DNA of 64,000 nucleotides from positions 384,201 through 448,200 of the forward strand of contig OZ024857.1 of the NCBI GenBank assembly GCA_964017155.1, given 5' to 3'. Both the position numbers and the translations under genes were made by a program. The notes below the pieces were generated by a model that was not told the origin of the DNA, searched no databases, and saw nothing but the letters and a program-made list of their open reading frames with translations. Position 1 is the stretch's first letter. Each line of letters opens with the position of its first letter. This DNA is from Oasisia sp. SBJ-2009 (lineage: Eukaryota > Annelida > Polychaeta > Sabellida > Siboglinidae). This document shows, piece by piece, positions 36,601 to 49,529 of this stretch.

Positions 36601-39600
36601 TACATAAGTGCCAAATAGTGAAATACTGAAAACAAATTGAGAGTATACGTGCTTTTATGAGAGAGTGCGCGTGAAGTTGCGCGCCCGCAAGTGTAGGCAT
36701 TGATGTACAAGTCGGGCCCACCTCAATTTTGGTATTATAACTGTATCTTTGCCAACATTTGATACTTGATTTTGTTAATTCAATCAATTATAATCATCTT
36801 GCGCATATATATGTTTTATAACCAGCGCGTCTCAGCAGATTTTAAGGTCGAAAAGACAGCGTGGTCGGCATAAACACATTGTTTATCGCTCAATTCATAT
36901 GCACAGCGGAGTAACATGCACCGCTGCGCTTGCGACTGGCACAAATCGCGCTGTCTTTTCGACCTCAAAAGTTTGCCAAGACGCGCTGTTTATAAAACAT
37001 AAATACGCGCAAGATGATTATAATTGAATGAATTAATTTATTCAAGTATCAAATGTTGGCAAAAATACTGATATAATAGCAACATTGAGGTGGGTCCGAC
37101 TTGTACATAAGTGCCAAATAGTGAAATACTGAAAACAAATTGAGAGTATACGTGCTTTTATGAGAGAGTGCGCGTGAAGTTGCGCGCCCGCAAGTGTAGG
37201 CATTGATGTACAAGTCGGGCCCACCTCAATTTTGGTATTATAACTGTATCTTTGCCAACATTTGATACTTGATTTTGTTAATTCAATCAATTATAATCAT
37301 CTTGCGCATATATATGTTTTATAACCAGAGCGTCTCAGCAGATTTTAAGGTCGAAAAGAGAGCGTGGTCGGCATGAACAAATTGTTTATCGCTCAATTCA
37401 TATGCACAGCGCAGTAACATGCACCGCTGCGCTTGCGACTGGCACAAATCGCGCTGTCTTTTCGACCTCAAAAGTTTGCCAAGACGCGCTGTTTATAAAA
37501 CATAAATACGCGCAAGATGATTATAATTGAATGAATTAATTTAATCAAGTATCAAATGTTGGCAAAAATACTGATATAATAGCAACATTGAGGTGGGTCC
37601 GATTTGTACATAAGTGCCAAATAGTGAAATACTGAAAACAAATTGAGAGTATACGTGCTTTTATGAGAGAGTGCGCGTGAAGTTGCGCGCCCGCAAGTGT
37701 AGGCATTGATGTACAAGTCGGGCCCACCTCAATTTTGGTATTATAACTGTATCTTTGCCAACATTTGATACTTGATTTTGTTAATTCAATCAATTATAAT
37801 CATCTTGCGCATATATATGTTTTATAACCAGCGCGTCTCAGCAGATTTTAAGGTCGAAAAGACAGCGTGGTCGGCATAAACACATTGTTTATCGCTCAAT
37901 TCATATGCACAGCGGAGTAACATGCACCGCTGCGCTTGCGACTGGCACAAATCGCGCTGTCTTTTCGACCTCAAAAGTTTGCCAAGACGCGCTGTTTATA
38001 AAACATAAATACGCGCAAGATGATTATAATTGAATGAATTAATTTAATCAAGTATCAAATGTTGGCAAAAATACTGATATAATAGCAACATTGAGGTGGG
38101 TCCGACTTGTACATAAGTGCCAAATAGTGAAATACTTAAAACAAATTGAGAGTATACGTGCTTTTATGAGAGAGTGCGCGTGAAGTTGCGCGCCCGCAAG
38201 TGTAGGCATTAATGTACAAGTCGGGCCCACCTCAATTTTGGTATTATAACTGTATCTTTGCTAACATTTGATACTTGATTTTGTTAATTCAATCAATTAT
38301 AATCATCTTGCGCATATTAATGTTTTATATACAGCGCGTCCTAGCAGACTTTTGAGGTCGAAAAGACAGCGTGGTCGGCATAAACAAACTGTTTATCGCT
38401 CATTTCATATGCACAGCGCAGTAACATGCACCTCTTCGCTTGCGACTGGCACAATTCGCGCTGTCTTTTCGACCTCAAAAGTTTGCTAAGACGCGCTGTT
38501 TATAAAACATAAATACGCGCAAGATGATTATAATTGAATGAATTAATTTAATCAAGTATCAAATGTTGGCAAAAATACTGATATAATAGCAACATTGAGG
38601 TGGGTCCGACTTGTACATAAGTGCCAAATAGTGAAATACTGAAAACAAATTGAGAGCATACGTGCTTTTATGAGAGAGTGCGCGTGAAGTTGCGCGCCCG
38701 CAAGTGTAGGCATTAACGTACAAGTCCGGCCCACCTCAATTTTGGTATTATAACTGTATCTTTGCCAACATTTGATACTTGATTTTGTTAATTCAATCAA
38801 TTATAATCATCTTGCGCATATATATGTTTTATAACCAGCGCGTCTCAGCAGATTTTAAGGTCGAAAAGACAGCGTGGTCGGCATAAACCCATTGTTTATC
38901 GCTCAATTCATATGCACAGCGGAGTAACATGCACCGCTGCGCTTGCGACTGGCACAAATCGCGCTGTCTTTTCGACCTCAAAAGTTTGCCAAGACGCGCT
39001 GTTTATAAAACATAAATACGCGCAAGATGATTAAAATTGAATGAATTAATTTAATCAAGTATCAAATGTTGGCAAAAACACTGATATAATAGCAACATTG
39101 AGGTGTTTCCGACTTGTACATAAGTGCCAAATAGTGAAATACTGAAAACAAATTGAGAGTATACGTGCTTTTATGAGAGATTGCGCGTGAAGGTACGCGC
39201 CCGCAAGTGTAGGCATTAATGTACAAGTCGGGCCCACCTCAATTTTGTTATTATAACTGTATCTTTGCTAACATTTGATACTTGATTTTGTTAATTCAAT
39301 CAATTATAATAATCTTGCGCATATTAATGTTTTATATACAGCGCGTCCTAGCAGACTTTTGAGGTCGAAAAGACAGCGTGGTCGGCATAAACAAACTGTT
39401 TATCGCTCATTTCATATGCACAGCGGAGTAACATGCACCGCTGCGCTTGCGACTGGCACAAATCGCGCTGTCTTTTCGACCTCAAAAGTTTGCCAAGACG
39501 CGCTGTTTATAAAACATAAATACGCGCAAGATGATTAAAATTGAATGAATTAATTTAATCAAGTATCAAATGTTGGCAAAAATACTGATATAATAGCAAC

Positions 39601-42600
39601 ATTGAGGTGGGTCCGACTTGTACATAAGTGCCAAATAGTGAAATACTGAAAACAAATTGAGAGTATACGTGCTTTTATGAGAGAGTGCGCGTGAAGTTGC
39701 GCGCCCGCAAGTGTAGGCATTGATGTACAAGTCGGGCCCACCTCAATTTTGGTATTATAACTGTATCTTTGCCAACATTTGATACTTGATTTTGTTAATT
39801 CAATCAATTATAATCATCTTGCGCATATATATGTTTTATAACCAGAGCGTCTCAGCAGATTTTAAGGTCGAAAAGAGAGCGTGGTCGGCATAAACAAATT
39901 GTTTATCGCTCAATTCATATGCACAGCGCAGTAACATGCACCGTTGCGCTTGCGACTGGCACAAATCGCGCTGTCTTTTCGACCTCAAAAGTTTGCCAAG
40001 ACGCGCTGTTTATAAAACATAAATACGCGCAAGATGATTATAATTGAATGAATTAATTTAATCAAGTATCAAATGTTGGCAAAAATACTGATATAATAGC
40101 AACATTGAGGTGGGTCCGATTTGTACATAAGTGCCAAATAGTGAAATACTGAAAACAAATTGAGAGTATACGTGCTTTTATGAGAGAGTGCGCGTGAAGT
40201 TGCGCGCCCGCAAGTGTAGGCATTGATGTACAAGTCGGGCCCACCTCAATTTTGGTATTATAACTGTATCTTTGCCAACATTTGATACTTGATTTTGTTA
40301 ATTCAATCAATTATAATCATCTTGCGCATATATATGTTTTATAACCAGCGCGTCTCAGCAGATTTTAAGGTCGAAAAGACAGCGTGGTCGGCATAAACAC
40401 ATTGTTTATCGCTCAATTCATATGCACAGCGGAGTAACATGCACCGCTGCGCTTGCGACTGGCACAAATCGCGCTGTCTTTTCGACCTCAAAAGTTTGCC
40501 AAGACGCGCTGTTTATAAAACATAAATACGCGCAAGATGATTATAATTGAATGAATTAATTTATTCAAGTATCAAATGTTGGCAAAAATACTGATATAAT
40601 AGCAACATTGAGGTGGGTCCGACTTGTACATAAGTGCCAAATAGTGAAATACTGAAAACAAATTGAGAGTATACGTGCTTTTATGAGAGAGTGCGCGTGA
40701 AGTTGCGCGCCCGCAAGTGTAGGCATTGATGTACAAGTCGGGCCCACCTCAATTTTGGTATTATAACTGTATCTTTGCCAACATTTGATACTTGATTTTG
40801 TTAATTCAATCAATTATAATCATCTTGCGCATATATATGTTTTATAACCAGAGCGTCTCAGCAGATTTTAAGGTCGAAAAGAGAGCGTGGTCGGCATGAA
40901 CAAATTGTTTATCGCTCAATTCATATGCACAGCGCAGTAACATGCACCGCTGCGCTTGCGACTGGCACAAATCGCGCTGTCTTTTCGACCTCAAAAGTTT
41001 GCCAAGACGCGCTGTTTATAAAACATAAATACGCGCAAGATGATTATAATTGAATGAATTAATTTAATCAAGTATCAAATGTTGGCAAAAATACTGATAT
41101 AATAGCAACATTGAGGTGGGTCCGATTTGTACATAAGTGCCAAATAGTGAAATACTGAAAACAAATTGAGAGTATACGTGCTTTTATGAGAGAGTGCGCG
41201 TGAAGTTGCGCGCCCGCAAGTGTAGGCATTGATGTACAAGTCGGGCCCACCTCAATTTTGGTATTATAACTGTATCTTTGCCAACATTTGATACTTGATT
41301 TTGTTAATTCAATCAATTATAATCATCTTGCGCATATATATGTTTTATAACCAGCGCGTCTCAGCAGATTTTAAGGTCGAAAAGACAGCGTGGTCGGCAT
41401 AAACACATTGTTTATCGCTCAATTCATATGCACAGCGGAGTAACATGCACCGCTGCGCTTGCGACTGGCACAAATCGCGCTGTCTTTTCGACCTCAAAAG
41501 TTTGCCAAGACGCGCTGTTTATAAAACATAAATACGCGCAAGATGATTATAATTGAATGAATTAATTTATTCAAGTATCAAATGTTGGCAAAAATACTGA
41601 TATAATAGCAACATTGAGGTGGGTCCGACTTGTACATAAGTGCCAAATAGTGAAATACTGAAAACAAATTGAGAGTATACGTGCTTTTATGAGAGAGTGC
41701 GCGTGAAGTTGCGCGCCCGCAAGTGTAGGCATTGATGTACAAGTCGGGCCCACCTCAATTTTGGTATTATAACTGTATCTTTGCCAACATTTGATACTTG
41801 ATTTTGTTAATTCAATCAATTATAATCATCTTGCGCATATATATGTTTTATAACCAGAGCGTCTCAGCAGATTTTAAGGTCGAAAAGAGAGCGTGGTCGG
41901 CATAAACAAATTGTTTATCGCTCAATTCATATGCACAGCGCAGTAACATGCACCGCTGCGCTTGCGACTGGCACAAATCGCGCTGTCTTTTCGACCTCAA
42001 CAGTTTGCCAAGACGCGCTGTTTATAAAACATAAATACGCGCAGGATGATTAAAATTGAATGAATTAATTTAATCAAGTATCAATTGTTGCCAAAAACAC
42101 TGATATAATAGCAACATTGAGGTGTTTCCGACTTGTACATAAGTGCCAAATAGTGAAATACTGAAAACAAATTGAGAGTATACGTGTTTTTATGAGAGAT
42201 TGCGCGTGAAGGTACGCGCCCGCAAGTGTTGGCACTTATGTACAAGTCGGGCCCACCTCAATGTTGGTATTATAACTGTATTTTTGCCAACATTTGATAC
42301 TTGATTTTGTTAATTCAATCAATTATAATCATCTTGCGCATATTAATGTTTTATATACAGCGCGTCTTAGCAGACTTTTGAGGTCGAAAAGACAGCGTTG
42401 TCGGCATAAACAAACTGTTTATCGCTCATTTCATTTGCACAGCGCAGTAACATGCACCTCTGCGCTTGCGACTGGCACAATTCGCGCTGTCTTTTCGACC
42501 TCAACAGTTTGCCAAGACGCGCTGTTTATAAAACATAAATACGCGCAAGATGATTATAATTGAATGAATTAATTTAATCAAGTATCAAATGTTGGCAAAA

Positions 42601-42690
42601 ATACTGATATAATAGCAACATTGAGGTGGGTCCGACTTGTACATATGTGCCAAATAGTGAAATACTGAAAACAAATTGAGAGCATACGTG
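33630..42690. repeat. 14-unit HOR, copy 3 enlarged to 18 units (9061 bp)
   Basis: Anchors: 33737 W, 34241 Q, 34745 C, 35249 GRT, 35752 NN, 36256 A', 36759 A, 37262 A', 37765 A, then 38268 C, 38772 GRT, 39275 NN, 39779 A', 40282 A, 40785 A', 41288 A, 41791 A'(caggatg), 42294 B. The third unit has gattttgtt rather than the F marker gattttttt. Seven units from 34745 are duplicated in tandem, which explains most of the extra length. Confidence 0.88.
34638..41683. repeat. Tandem duplication of 7 units, 2 x 3523 bp
   Basis: Copies are 34638-38160 and 38161-41683. Both carry the private variants caccgttgcg (around 36418 and 39942) and gcatgaaca (around 37371 and 40897), absent elsewhere, so they are a recent local duplication. 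Later changes differ: gtacgcaccc only in the first (around 35675), ttttgttatt only in the second (around 39245). Confidence 0.92.
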
Positions 42691-44962
42691 CTTTTATGAG
42701 AGAGTGCGCGTGAAGTTGCGCGCCCGCAAGTGTAGGCATTAATGTACAAGTCGGGCCCACCTCAATTTTGGTATTATAACTGTATCTTTGCTAACATTTG
42801 ATACTTGATTTTGTTAATTCAATCAATTATAATCATCTTGCGCATATTAATGTTTTATATACAGCGCGTCCTAGCAGACTTTTGAGGTCGAAAAGACAGC
42901 GTGGTCGGCATAAACAAACTGTTTATCGCTCATTTCATATGCACAGCGCAGTAACATGCACCTCTTCGCTTGCGACTGGCACAATTCGCGCTGTCTTTTG
43001 GACCTCAAAAGTTTGCTAAGACGCGCTGTTTATAAAACATAAATACGCGCAAGATGATTATAATTGAATGAATTAATTTAATCAAGTATCAAATGTTGGC
43101 AAAAATACTGATATAATAGCAACATTGAGGTGGGTCCGACTTGTACATAAGTGCCAAATAGTGAAATACTGAAAACAAATTGAGAGTATACGTGCTTTTA
43201 TGAGAGATTGCGCGTGAAGGTACGCGCCCGCAAGTGTTGGCACTTATGTACAAGTCGGGCCCACCTCAATTTTGGTAATATAACTGTATTTTTGCCAACA
43301 TTTGATACTTGATTTTGTTAATTCAATCAATTATAATCAACTTGCGCATATTAATGTTTTATATACAACGCGTCTTAGCAGACTTTTGAGGTCGAAAAGA
43401 CAGCGTTGTCGGCATAAACAAACTGTTTATCGCTCATTTCATATGCACAGCGCAGTAACATGCACCTCTGCGCTTGCGACTGGCACAATTCGCGCTGTCT
43501 TTTCGACCTCAACAGTTTGCCAAGACGCGCTGTTTATAAAACATAAATACGCGCAAGATGATTATAATTGAATGAATTAATTTAATCAAGTATCAAATGT
43601 TGGCAAAAATACTGATATAATAGCAACGTTGAGGTGGGTCCGACTTGTACATAAGTGCCAAATAGTGAAATACTTAAAACAAATTGAGAGTATACGTGCT
43701 TTTATGAGAGAGTGCGCGTGAAGTTGCGCGCCCGCAAGTGTAGGCATTAATGTACAAGTCGGGCCCACCTCAATTTTGGTATTATAACTGTATCTTTGCT
43801 AACATTTGATACTTGATTTTGTTAATTCAATCAATTATAATCATCTTGCGCATATTAATGTTTTATATACAGCGCGTCCTAGCAGACTTTTGAGGTCGAA
43901 AAGACAGCGTGGTCGGCATAAACAAACTGTTTATCGCTCATTTCATATGCACAGCGCAGTAACATGCACCTCTTCGCTTGCGACTGGCACAATTCGCGCT
44001 GTCTTTTCGACCTCAAAAGTTTGCTAAGACGCGCTGTTTATAAAACATAAATACGCGCAAGATGATTATAATTGAATGAATTAATTTAATCAAGTATCAA
44101 ATGTTGGCAAAAATACTGATATAATAGCAACATTGAGGTGGGTCCGACTTGTACATAAGTGCCAAATAGTGAAATACTGAAAACAAATTGAGAGCATACG
44201 TGCTTTTATGAGAGAGTGCGCGTGAAGTTGCGCGCCCGCAAGTGTAGGCATTAACGTACAAGTCCGGCCCACCTCAATTTTGGTATTATAACTGTATCTT
44301 TGCCAACATTTGATACTTGATTTTGTTAATTCAATCAATTATAATCATCTTGCGCATATATATGTTTTATAACCAGCGCGTCTCAGCAGATTTTAAGGTC
44401 GAAAAGACAGCGTGGTCGGCATAAACCCATTGTTTATCGCTCAATTCATATGCACAGCGGAGTAACATGCACCGCTGCGCTTGCGACTGGCACAAATCGC
44501 GCTGTCTTTTCGACCTCAAAAGTTTGCCAAGACGCGCTGTTTATAAAACATAAATACGCGCAAGATGATTAAAATTGAATGAATTAATTTAATCAAGTAT
44601 CAAATGTTGGCAAAAACACTGATATAATAGCAACATTGAGGTGTTTCCGACTTGTACATAAGTGCCAAATAGTGAAATACTGAAAACAAATTGAGAGTAT
44701 ACGTGCTTTTATGAGAGATTGCGCGTGAAGGTACGCGCCCGCAAGTGTAGGCATTAATGTACAAGTCGGGCCCACCTCAATTTTGGTATTATAACTGTAT
44801 CTTTGCTAACATTTGATACTTGATTTTGTTAATTCAATCAATTATAATAATCTTGCGCATATTAATGTTTTATATACAGCGCGTCCTAGCAGACTTTTGA
44901 GGTCGAAAAGACAGCGTGGTCGGCATAAACAAACTGTTTATCGCTCATTTCATATGCACAGC
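42691..44962. repeat. 14-unit HOR, partial copy 4
   Basis: Anchors: 42798 W, 43302 Q, 43806 C, 44310 GRT, 44813 NN. The copy stops inside the NN unit: its left arm and early central spacer match block III, but from about 44962 it switches to the block IV form (cagcgcag, cgctctctttt, caatag). Confidence 0.86.
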
Positions 44963-47900
44963 GCAGTAACATGCACCTCTGCGCTTGCGACTGGCACAAT
45001 TCGCGCTCTCTTTTCGACCTCAATAGTTTGCCAAGACGCGCTGTTTATAAAACATATATACGCGCAAGATGATTATAATTGAATGAATTAATTTAATCAA
45101 GTATCAAATGTTGGCAAAAATACTGATATAATAGCAAAATTGAGGTGGGTCCGACTTGTACATAAGTGCCAAATAGTGAAATACTGAAAACAAATTGAGA
45201 GCATACGTGCTTTTATGAGAGAGTGCGCGTGAAGTTGCGCGCACGCAAGTGTAGGCATTAACGTACAAGTCCGGCCCACCTCAATTTTGGTATTATAACT
45301 GTATCTTTGCTAACATTTGATACTTGATTTTGTTAATTCAATCAATTATAATCATCTTGCGCATATTAATGTTTTATATACAGCGCGTCCTAGCAGACTT
45401 TTGAGGTCGAAAAGACAGCGTGGTCGGCATAAACAAACTGTTTATCGCTCATTTCATATGCACAGCGCAGTAACATGCACCTCTTCGCTTGCGACTGGCA
45501 CAATTCGCGCTGTCTTTTCGACCTCAAAAGTTTGCTAAGACGCGCTGTTTATAAAACATAAATACGCGCAAGATGATTATAATTGAATGAATTAATTTAA
45601 TCAAGTATCAAATGTTGGCAAAAATACTGATATAATAGCAACATTGAGGTGGGTCCGACTTGTACATAAGTGCCAAATAGTGAAATACTGAAAACAAATT
45701 GAGAGCATACGTGCTTTTATGAGAGAGTGCGCGTGAAGTTGCGCGCCCGCAAGTGTAGGCATTAACGTACAAGTCCGGCCCACCTCAATTTTGGTATTAT
45801 AACTGTATCTTTGCCAACATTTGATACTTGATTTTGTTAATTCAATCAATTATAATCATCTTGCGCATATATATGTTTTATAACCAGCGCGTCTCAGCAG
45901 ATTTTAAGGTCGAAAAGACAGCGTGGTCGGCATAAACCCATTGTTTATCGCTCAATTCATATGCACAGCGGAGTAACATGCACCGCTGCGCTTGCGACTG
46001 GCACAATTCGCGCTGTCTTTTCGACCTCAACAGTTTGCCAAGACGCGCTGTTTATAAAACATAAATACGCGCAAGATGATTATAATTGAATGAATTAATT
46101 TAATCAAGTATCAAATGTTGGCAAAAATACTGATATAATAGCAACATTGAGGTGGGTCCGACTTGTACATAAGTGCCAAATAGTGAAATACTTAAAACAA
46201 ATTGAGAGTATACGTGGTCGGCATAAACAAACTGTTTATCGCTCATTTCATATGCACAGCGCAGTAACATGCACCTCTGCGCTTGCGAATGGCACAATTC
46301 GCGCTGTCTTTTCGACCTCAAAAGTTTGCCAAGACGCGCTGTTTATAAAACATATATACGCGCAAGATGATTATAATTGAATTAATTAATTTAATCAAGT
46401 ATCAAATGTTGGCAAACATACTGATATAATAGCAACATTGAAGTGGGTCCGACTTGTACATAAGTGCCAAATAGTGAAATACTGAAAACAAATTGAGAGT
46501 ATACGTGCTTTTATGAGAGATTGCGCGTGAAGGTACGCGCCCGCAAGTGTTGGCACTTATGTACAAGTCGGGCCCACCTCAATTTTGGTATTATAACTGT
46601 ATTTTTGCCAACATTTGATACTTGATTTTGTTAATTCAATCAATTATAATCATCTTGCGCATATTAATGTTTTATATACAGTTCGTCCTAGCAGACTTTT
46701 GAGGTCGAAAAGACAGCGTGGTCGGCATAAACAAACTGTTTATCGCTCATTTCATATGCACAGCGCAGTAACATGCACCTCTTCGCTTGCGACTGGCACA
46801 ATTCGCGCTGTCTTTTCGACCTCAAAAGTTTGCTAAGACGCGCTGTTTATAAAATATAAATACGCGCAAGATGATTATAATTGAATGAATTAATTTAATC
46901 AAGTATCAAATGTTGGCAAAAATACTGATATAATAGCAACATTGAGGTGGGTCCGACTTGTACATAAGTGCCAAATAGTGAAATACTGAAAACAAATTGA
47001 GAGTATACGTGCTTTTATGAGAGATTGCGCGTGAAGGTACGCGCCCGCAAGTGTTGGCACTTATGTACAAGTCGGGCCCACCTCAATTTTGGTATTATAA
47101 CTGTATCTTTGCCAACATTTGATACTTGATTTTGTTAATTCAATCAATTATAATCATCTTGCGCATATATATGTTTTATAACCAGCGCGTCTCAGCAGAT
47201 TTTAAGGTCGAAAAGACAGCGTGGTCGGCATAAACCCATTGTTTATCGCTCAATTCATATGCACAGCGGAGTAACATGCACCGCTGCGCTTGCGACTGGC
47301 ACAAATCGCGCTGTCTTTTCGACCTCAAAAGTTTGCCAAGACGCGCTGTTTATAAAACATAAATACGCGCAAGATGATTAAAATTGAATGAATTAATTTA
47401 ATCAAGTATCAAATGTTGGCAAAAACACTGATATAATAGCAACATTGAGGTGTTTCCGACTTGTACATAAGTGCCAAATAGTGAAATACTGAAAACAAAT
47501 TGAGAGTATACGTGCTTTTTTGAGAGATTGCGCGTGGAGGTACGCGCCCGCAAGTGTAGGCATTAATGTACAAGTCGGGCCCACCTCAATTTTGGTATTA
47601 TAACTGTATCTTTGCTAACATTTGATACTTGATTTTGTTAATTCAATCAATTATAATAATCTTGCGCATATTAATGTTTTATATACAGCGCGTCCTAGCA
47701 GACTTTTGAGGTCGAAAAGACAGCGTGGTCGGCATAAACAAACTGTTTATCGCTCATTTCATATGCACAGCGCAGTAACATGCACCTCTGCGCTTGCGAC
47801 TGGCACAATTCGCGCTCTCTTTTCGACCTCAATAGTTTGCCAAGACGCGCTGTTTATAAAACATATATACGCGCAAGATGATTATAATTGAATGAATTAA

Positions 47901-48547
47901 TTTAATCAAGTATCAAATGTTGGCAAAAATACTGATATAATAGCAAAATTGAGGTGGGTCCGACTTGTACATAAGTGCCAAATAGTGAAATACTGAAAAC
48001 AAATTGAGAGCATACGTGCTTTTATGAGAGAGTGCGCGTGAAGTTGCGCGCACGCAAGTGTAGGCATTAACGTACAAGTCCGGCCCACCTCAATTTTGGT
48101 ATTATAACTGTATCTTTGCTAACATTTGATACTTGATTTTGTTAATTCAATCAATTATAATCATCTTGCGCATATTAATGTTTTATATACAGCGCGTTCT
48201 AGCATACTTTTGAGGTCGAAAAGACAGCGTGGTCGGCATAAACAAACTGTTTATCGCTCATTTCATATGCACAGCGCAGTAACATGCACCTCTTCGCTTG
48301 CGACTGGCACAATTCGCGCTGTCTTTTCGACCTCAAAAGTTTGCTAAGACGCGCTGTTTATAAAACATAAATACGCGCAAGATGATTATAATTGAATGAA
48401 TTAATTTAATCAAGTATCAAATGTTGGCAAAAATACTGATATAATAGCAACATTGAGGTGGGTCCGACTTGTACATAAGTGCCAAATAGTGAAATACTGA
48501 AAACAAATTGAGAGCATACGTGCTTTTATGAGAGAGTGCGCGTGAAG
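43879..48547. repeat. 4.7-kb segment duplicated 14,685 bp away (first copy)
   Basis: It spans C, GRT, NN, C, GRT, short unit 11, VRP, A, NN, C' and part of the next linker. Every landmark recurs at +14,685 (44310/58995, 44813/59498, 45821/60506, 46615/61300, 47622/62307, 48126/62811). Shared private variants include ttataaaatataaat (around 46850), cttttttgagag (around 47513) and gcgtggagg (around 47533). The first copy straddles the block III/IV boundary. Confidence 0.9.
46217..46507. repeat. Short unit 11 (291 bp)
   Basis: It has the same junction and gcgaatgg marker as the block I short units, plus catatatac, attaattaattt and ttgaagtggg. It follows a GRT unit whose right arm is of B form (caacag, tacttaaaac), so a piece of block I type sequence was transferred with it. 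Confidence 0.93.
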
Positions 48548-49529
48548 TTGCGCGCCCGCAAGTGTAGGCATTAATGTACAAGTCGGGCCCACCTCAATTT
48601 TGGTATTATAACTGTATCTTTGCTAACATTTGATACTTGATTTTGTTAATTCAATCAATTATAATCATCTTGCGCATATTAATGTTTTATATACAGCGCG
48701 TCCTAGCAGACTTTTGAGGTCGAAAAGACAGCGTGGTCGGCATAAACAAACTGTTTATCGCTCATTTCATATGCACAGCGCAGTAACATGCACCTCTTCG
48801 CTTGCGACTGGCACAATTCGCGCTGTCTTTTCGACCTCAACAGTTTGCTAAGACGCGCTGTTTATAAAACATAAATACGCGCAAGATGATTATAATTGAA
48901 TGAATTAATTTAATCAAGTATCAAATGTTGGCAAAAATACTGATATAATAGCAACATTGAGGTGGGTCCGACTTGTACATAAGTGCCAAATAGTGAAATA
49001 CTGAAAACAAATTGAGAGCATACGTGCTTTTATGAGAGAGTGCGCGTGAAGTTGCGCGCCCGCAAGTGTAGGCATTAACGTACAAGTCCGGCCCACCTCA
49101 ATTTTGGTATTATAACTGTATCTTTGCCAACATTTGATACTTGATTTTGTTAATTCAATCAATTATAATCATCTTGCGCATATATATGTTTTATAACCAG
49201 CGCGTCTCAGCAGATTTTAAGGTCGAAAAGACAGCGTGGTCGGCATAAACCCATTGTTTATCGCTCAATTCATATGCACAGCGGAGTAACATGCACCGCT
49301 GCGCTTGCGACTGGCACAAATCGCGCTGTCTTTTCGACCTCAAAAGTTTGCCAAGACGCGCTGTTTATAAAACATAAATACGCGCAAGATGATTAAAATT
49401 TAATGAATTAATTTAATCAAGTATCAAATGTTGGCAAAAACACTGATATAATAGCAACATTGAGGTGTTTCCGACTTGTACATAAGTGCCAAATAGTGAA
49501 ATACTGAAAACAAATTGAGAGTATACGTG
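47515..49529. repeat. Four-unit variant NN, C', C, GRT (copy a, 2015 bp)
   Basis: Anchors are 47622, 48126, 48630 and 49134. It is the trimer with one extra C-type unit. The linker within its first unit has cttttttgagag and gcgcgtggagg, which recur only 14,685 bp downstream. The last unit's right arm has aaaatttaatg (around 49397). Confidence 0.87.

Larger units (their letters stand above)
15508..44962. repeat. Block III: domain of the 14-unit (about 7.05-kb) higher-order repeat
   Basis: The basic order is W, Q, F, GRT, NN, A', A, A', A, A', A, A'(caggatg), then two variable units. Markers recur at about 7046-7048 bp: aacgcgtctt (Q) at anchors 20147, 27193 and 34241, then 43302 after an enlarged copy; ttttggacc (W) at 16119, 19643, 26689, 33737 and 42798; gtccggccc (GRT) and ataataatctt (NN) likewise. 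The unit at 15615 is the last variable unit of a copy that is otherwise not preserved. No short unit occurs here. Confidence 0.9.
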
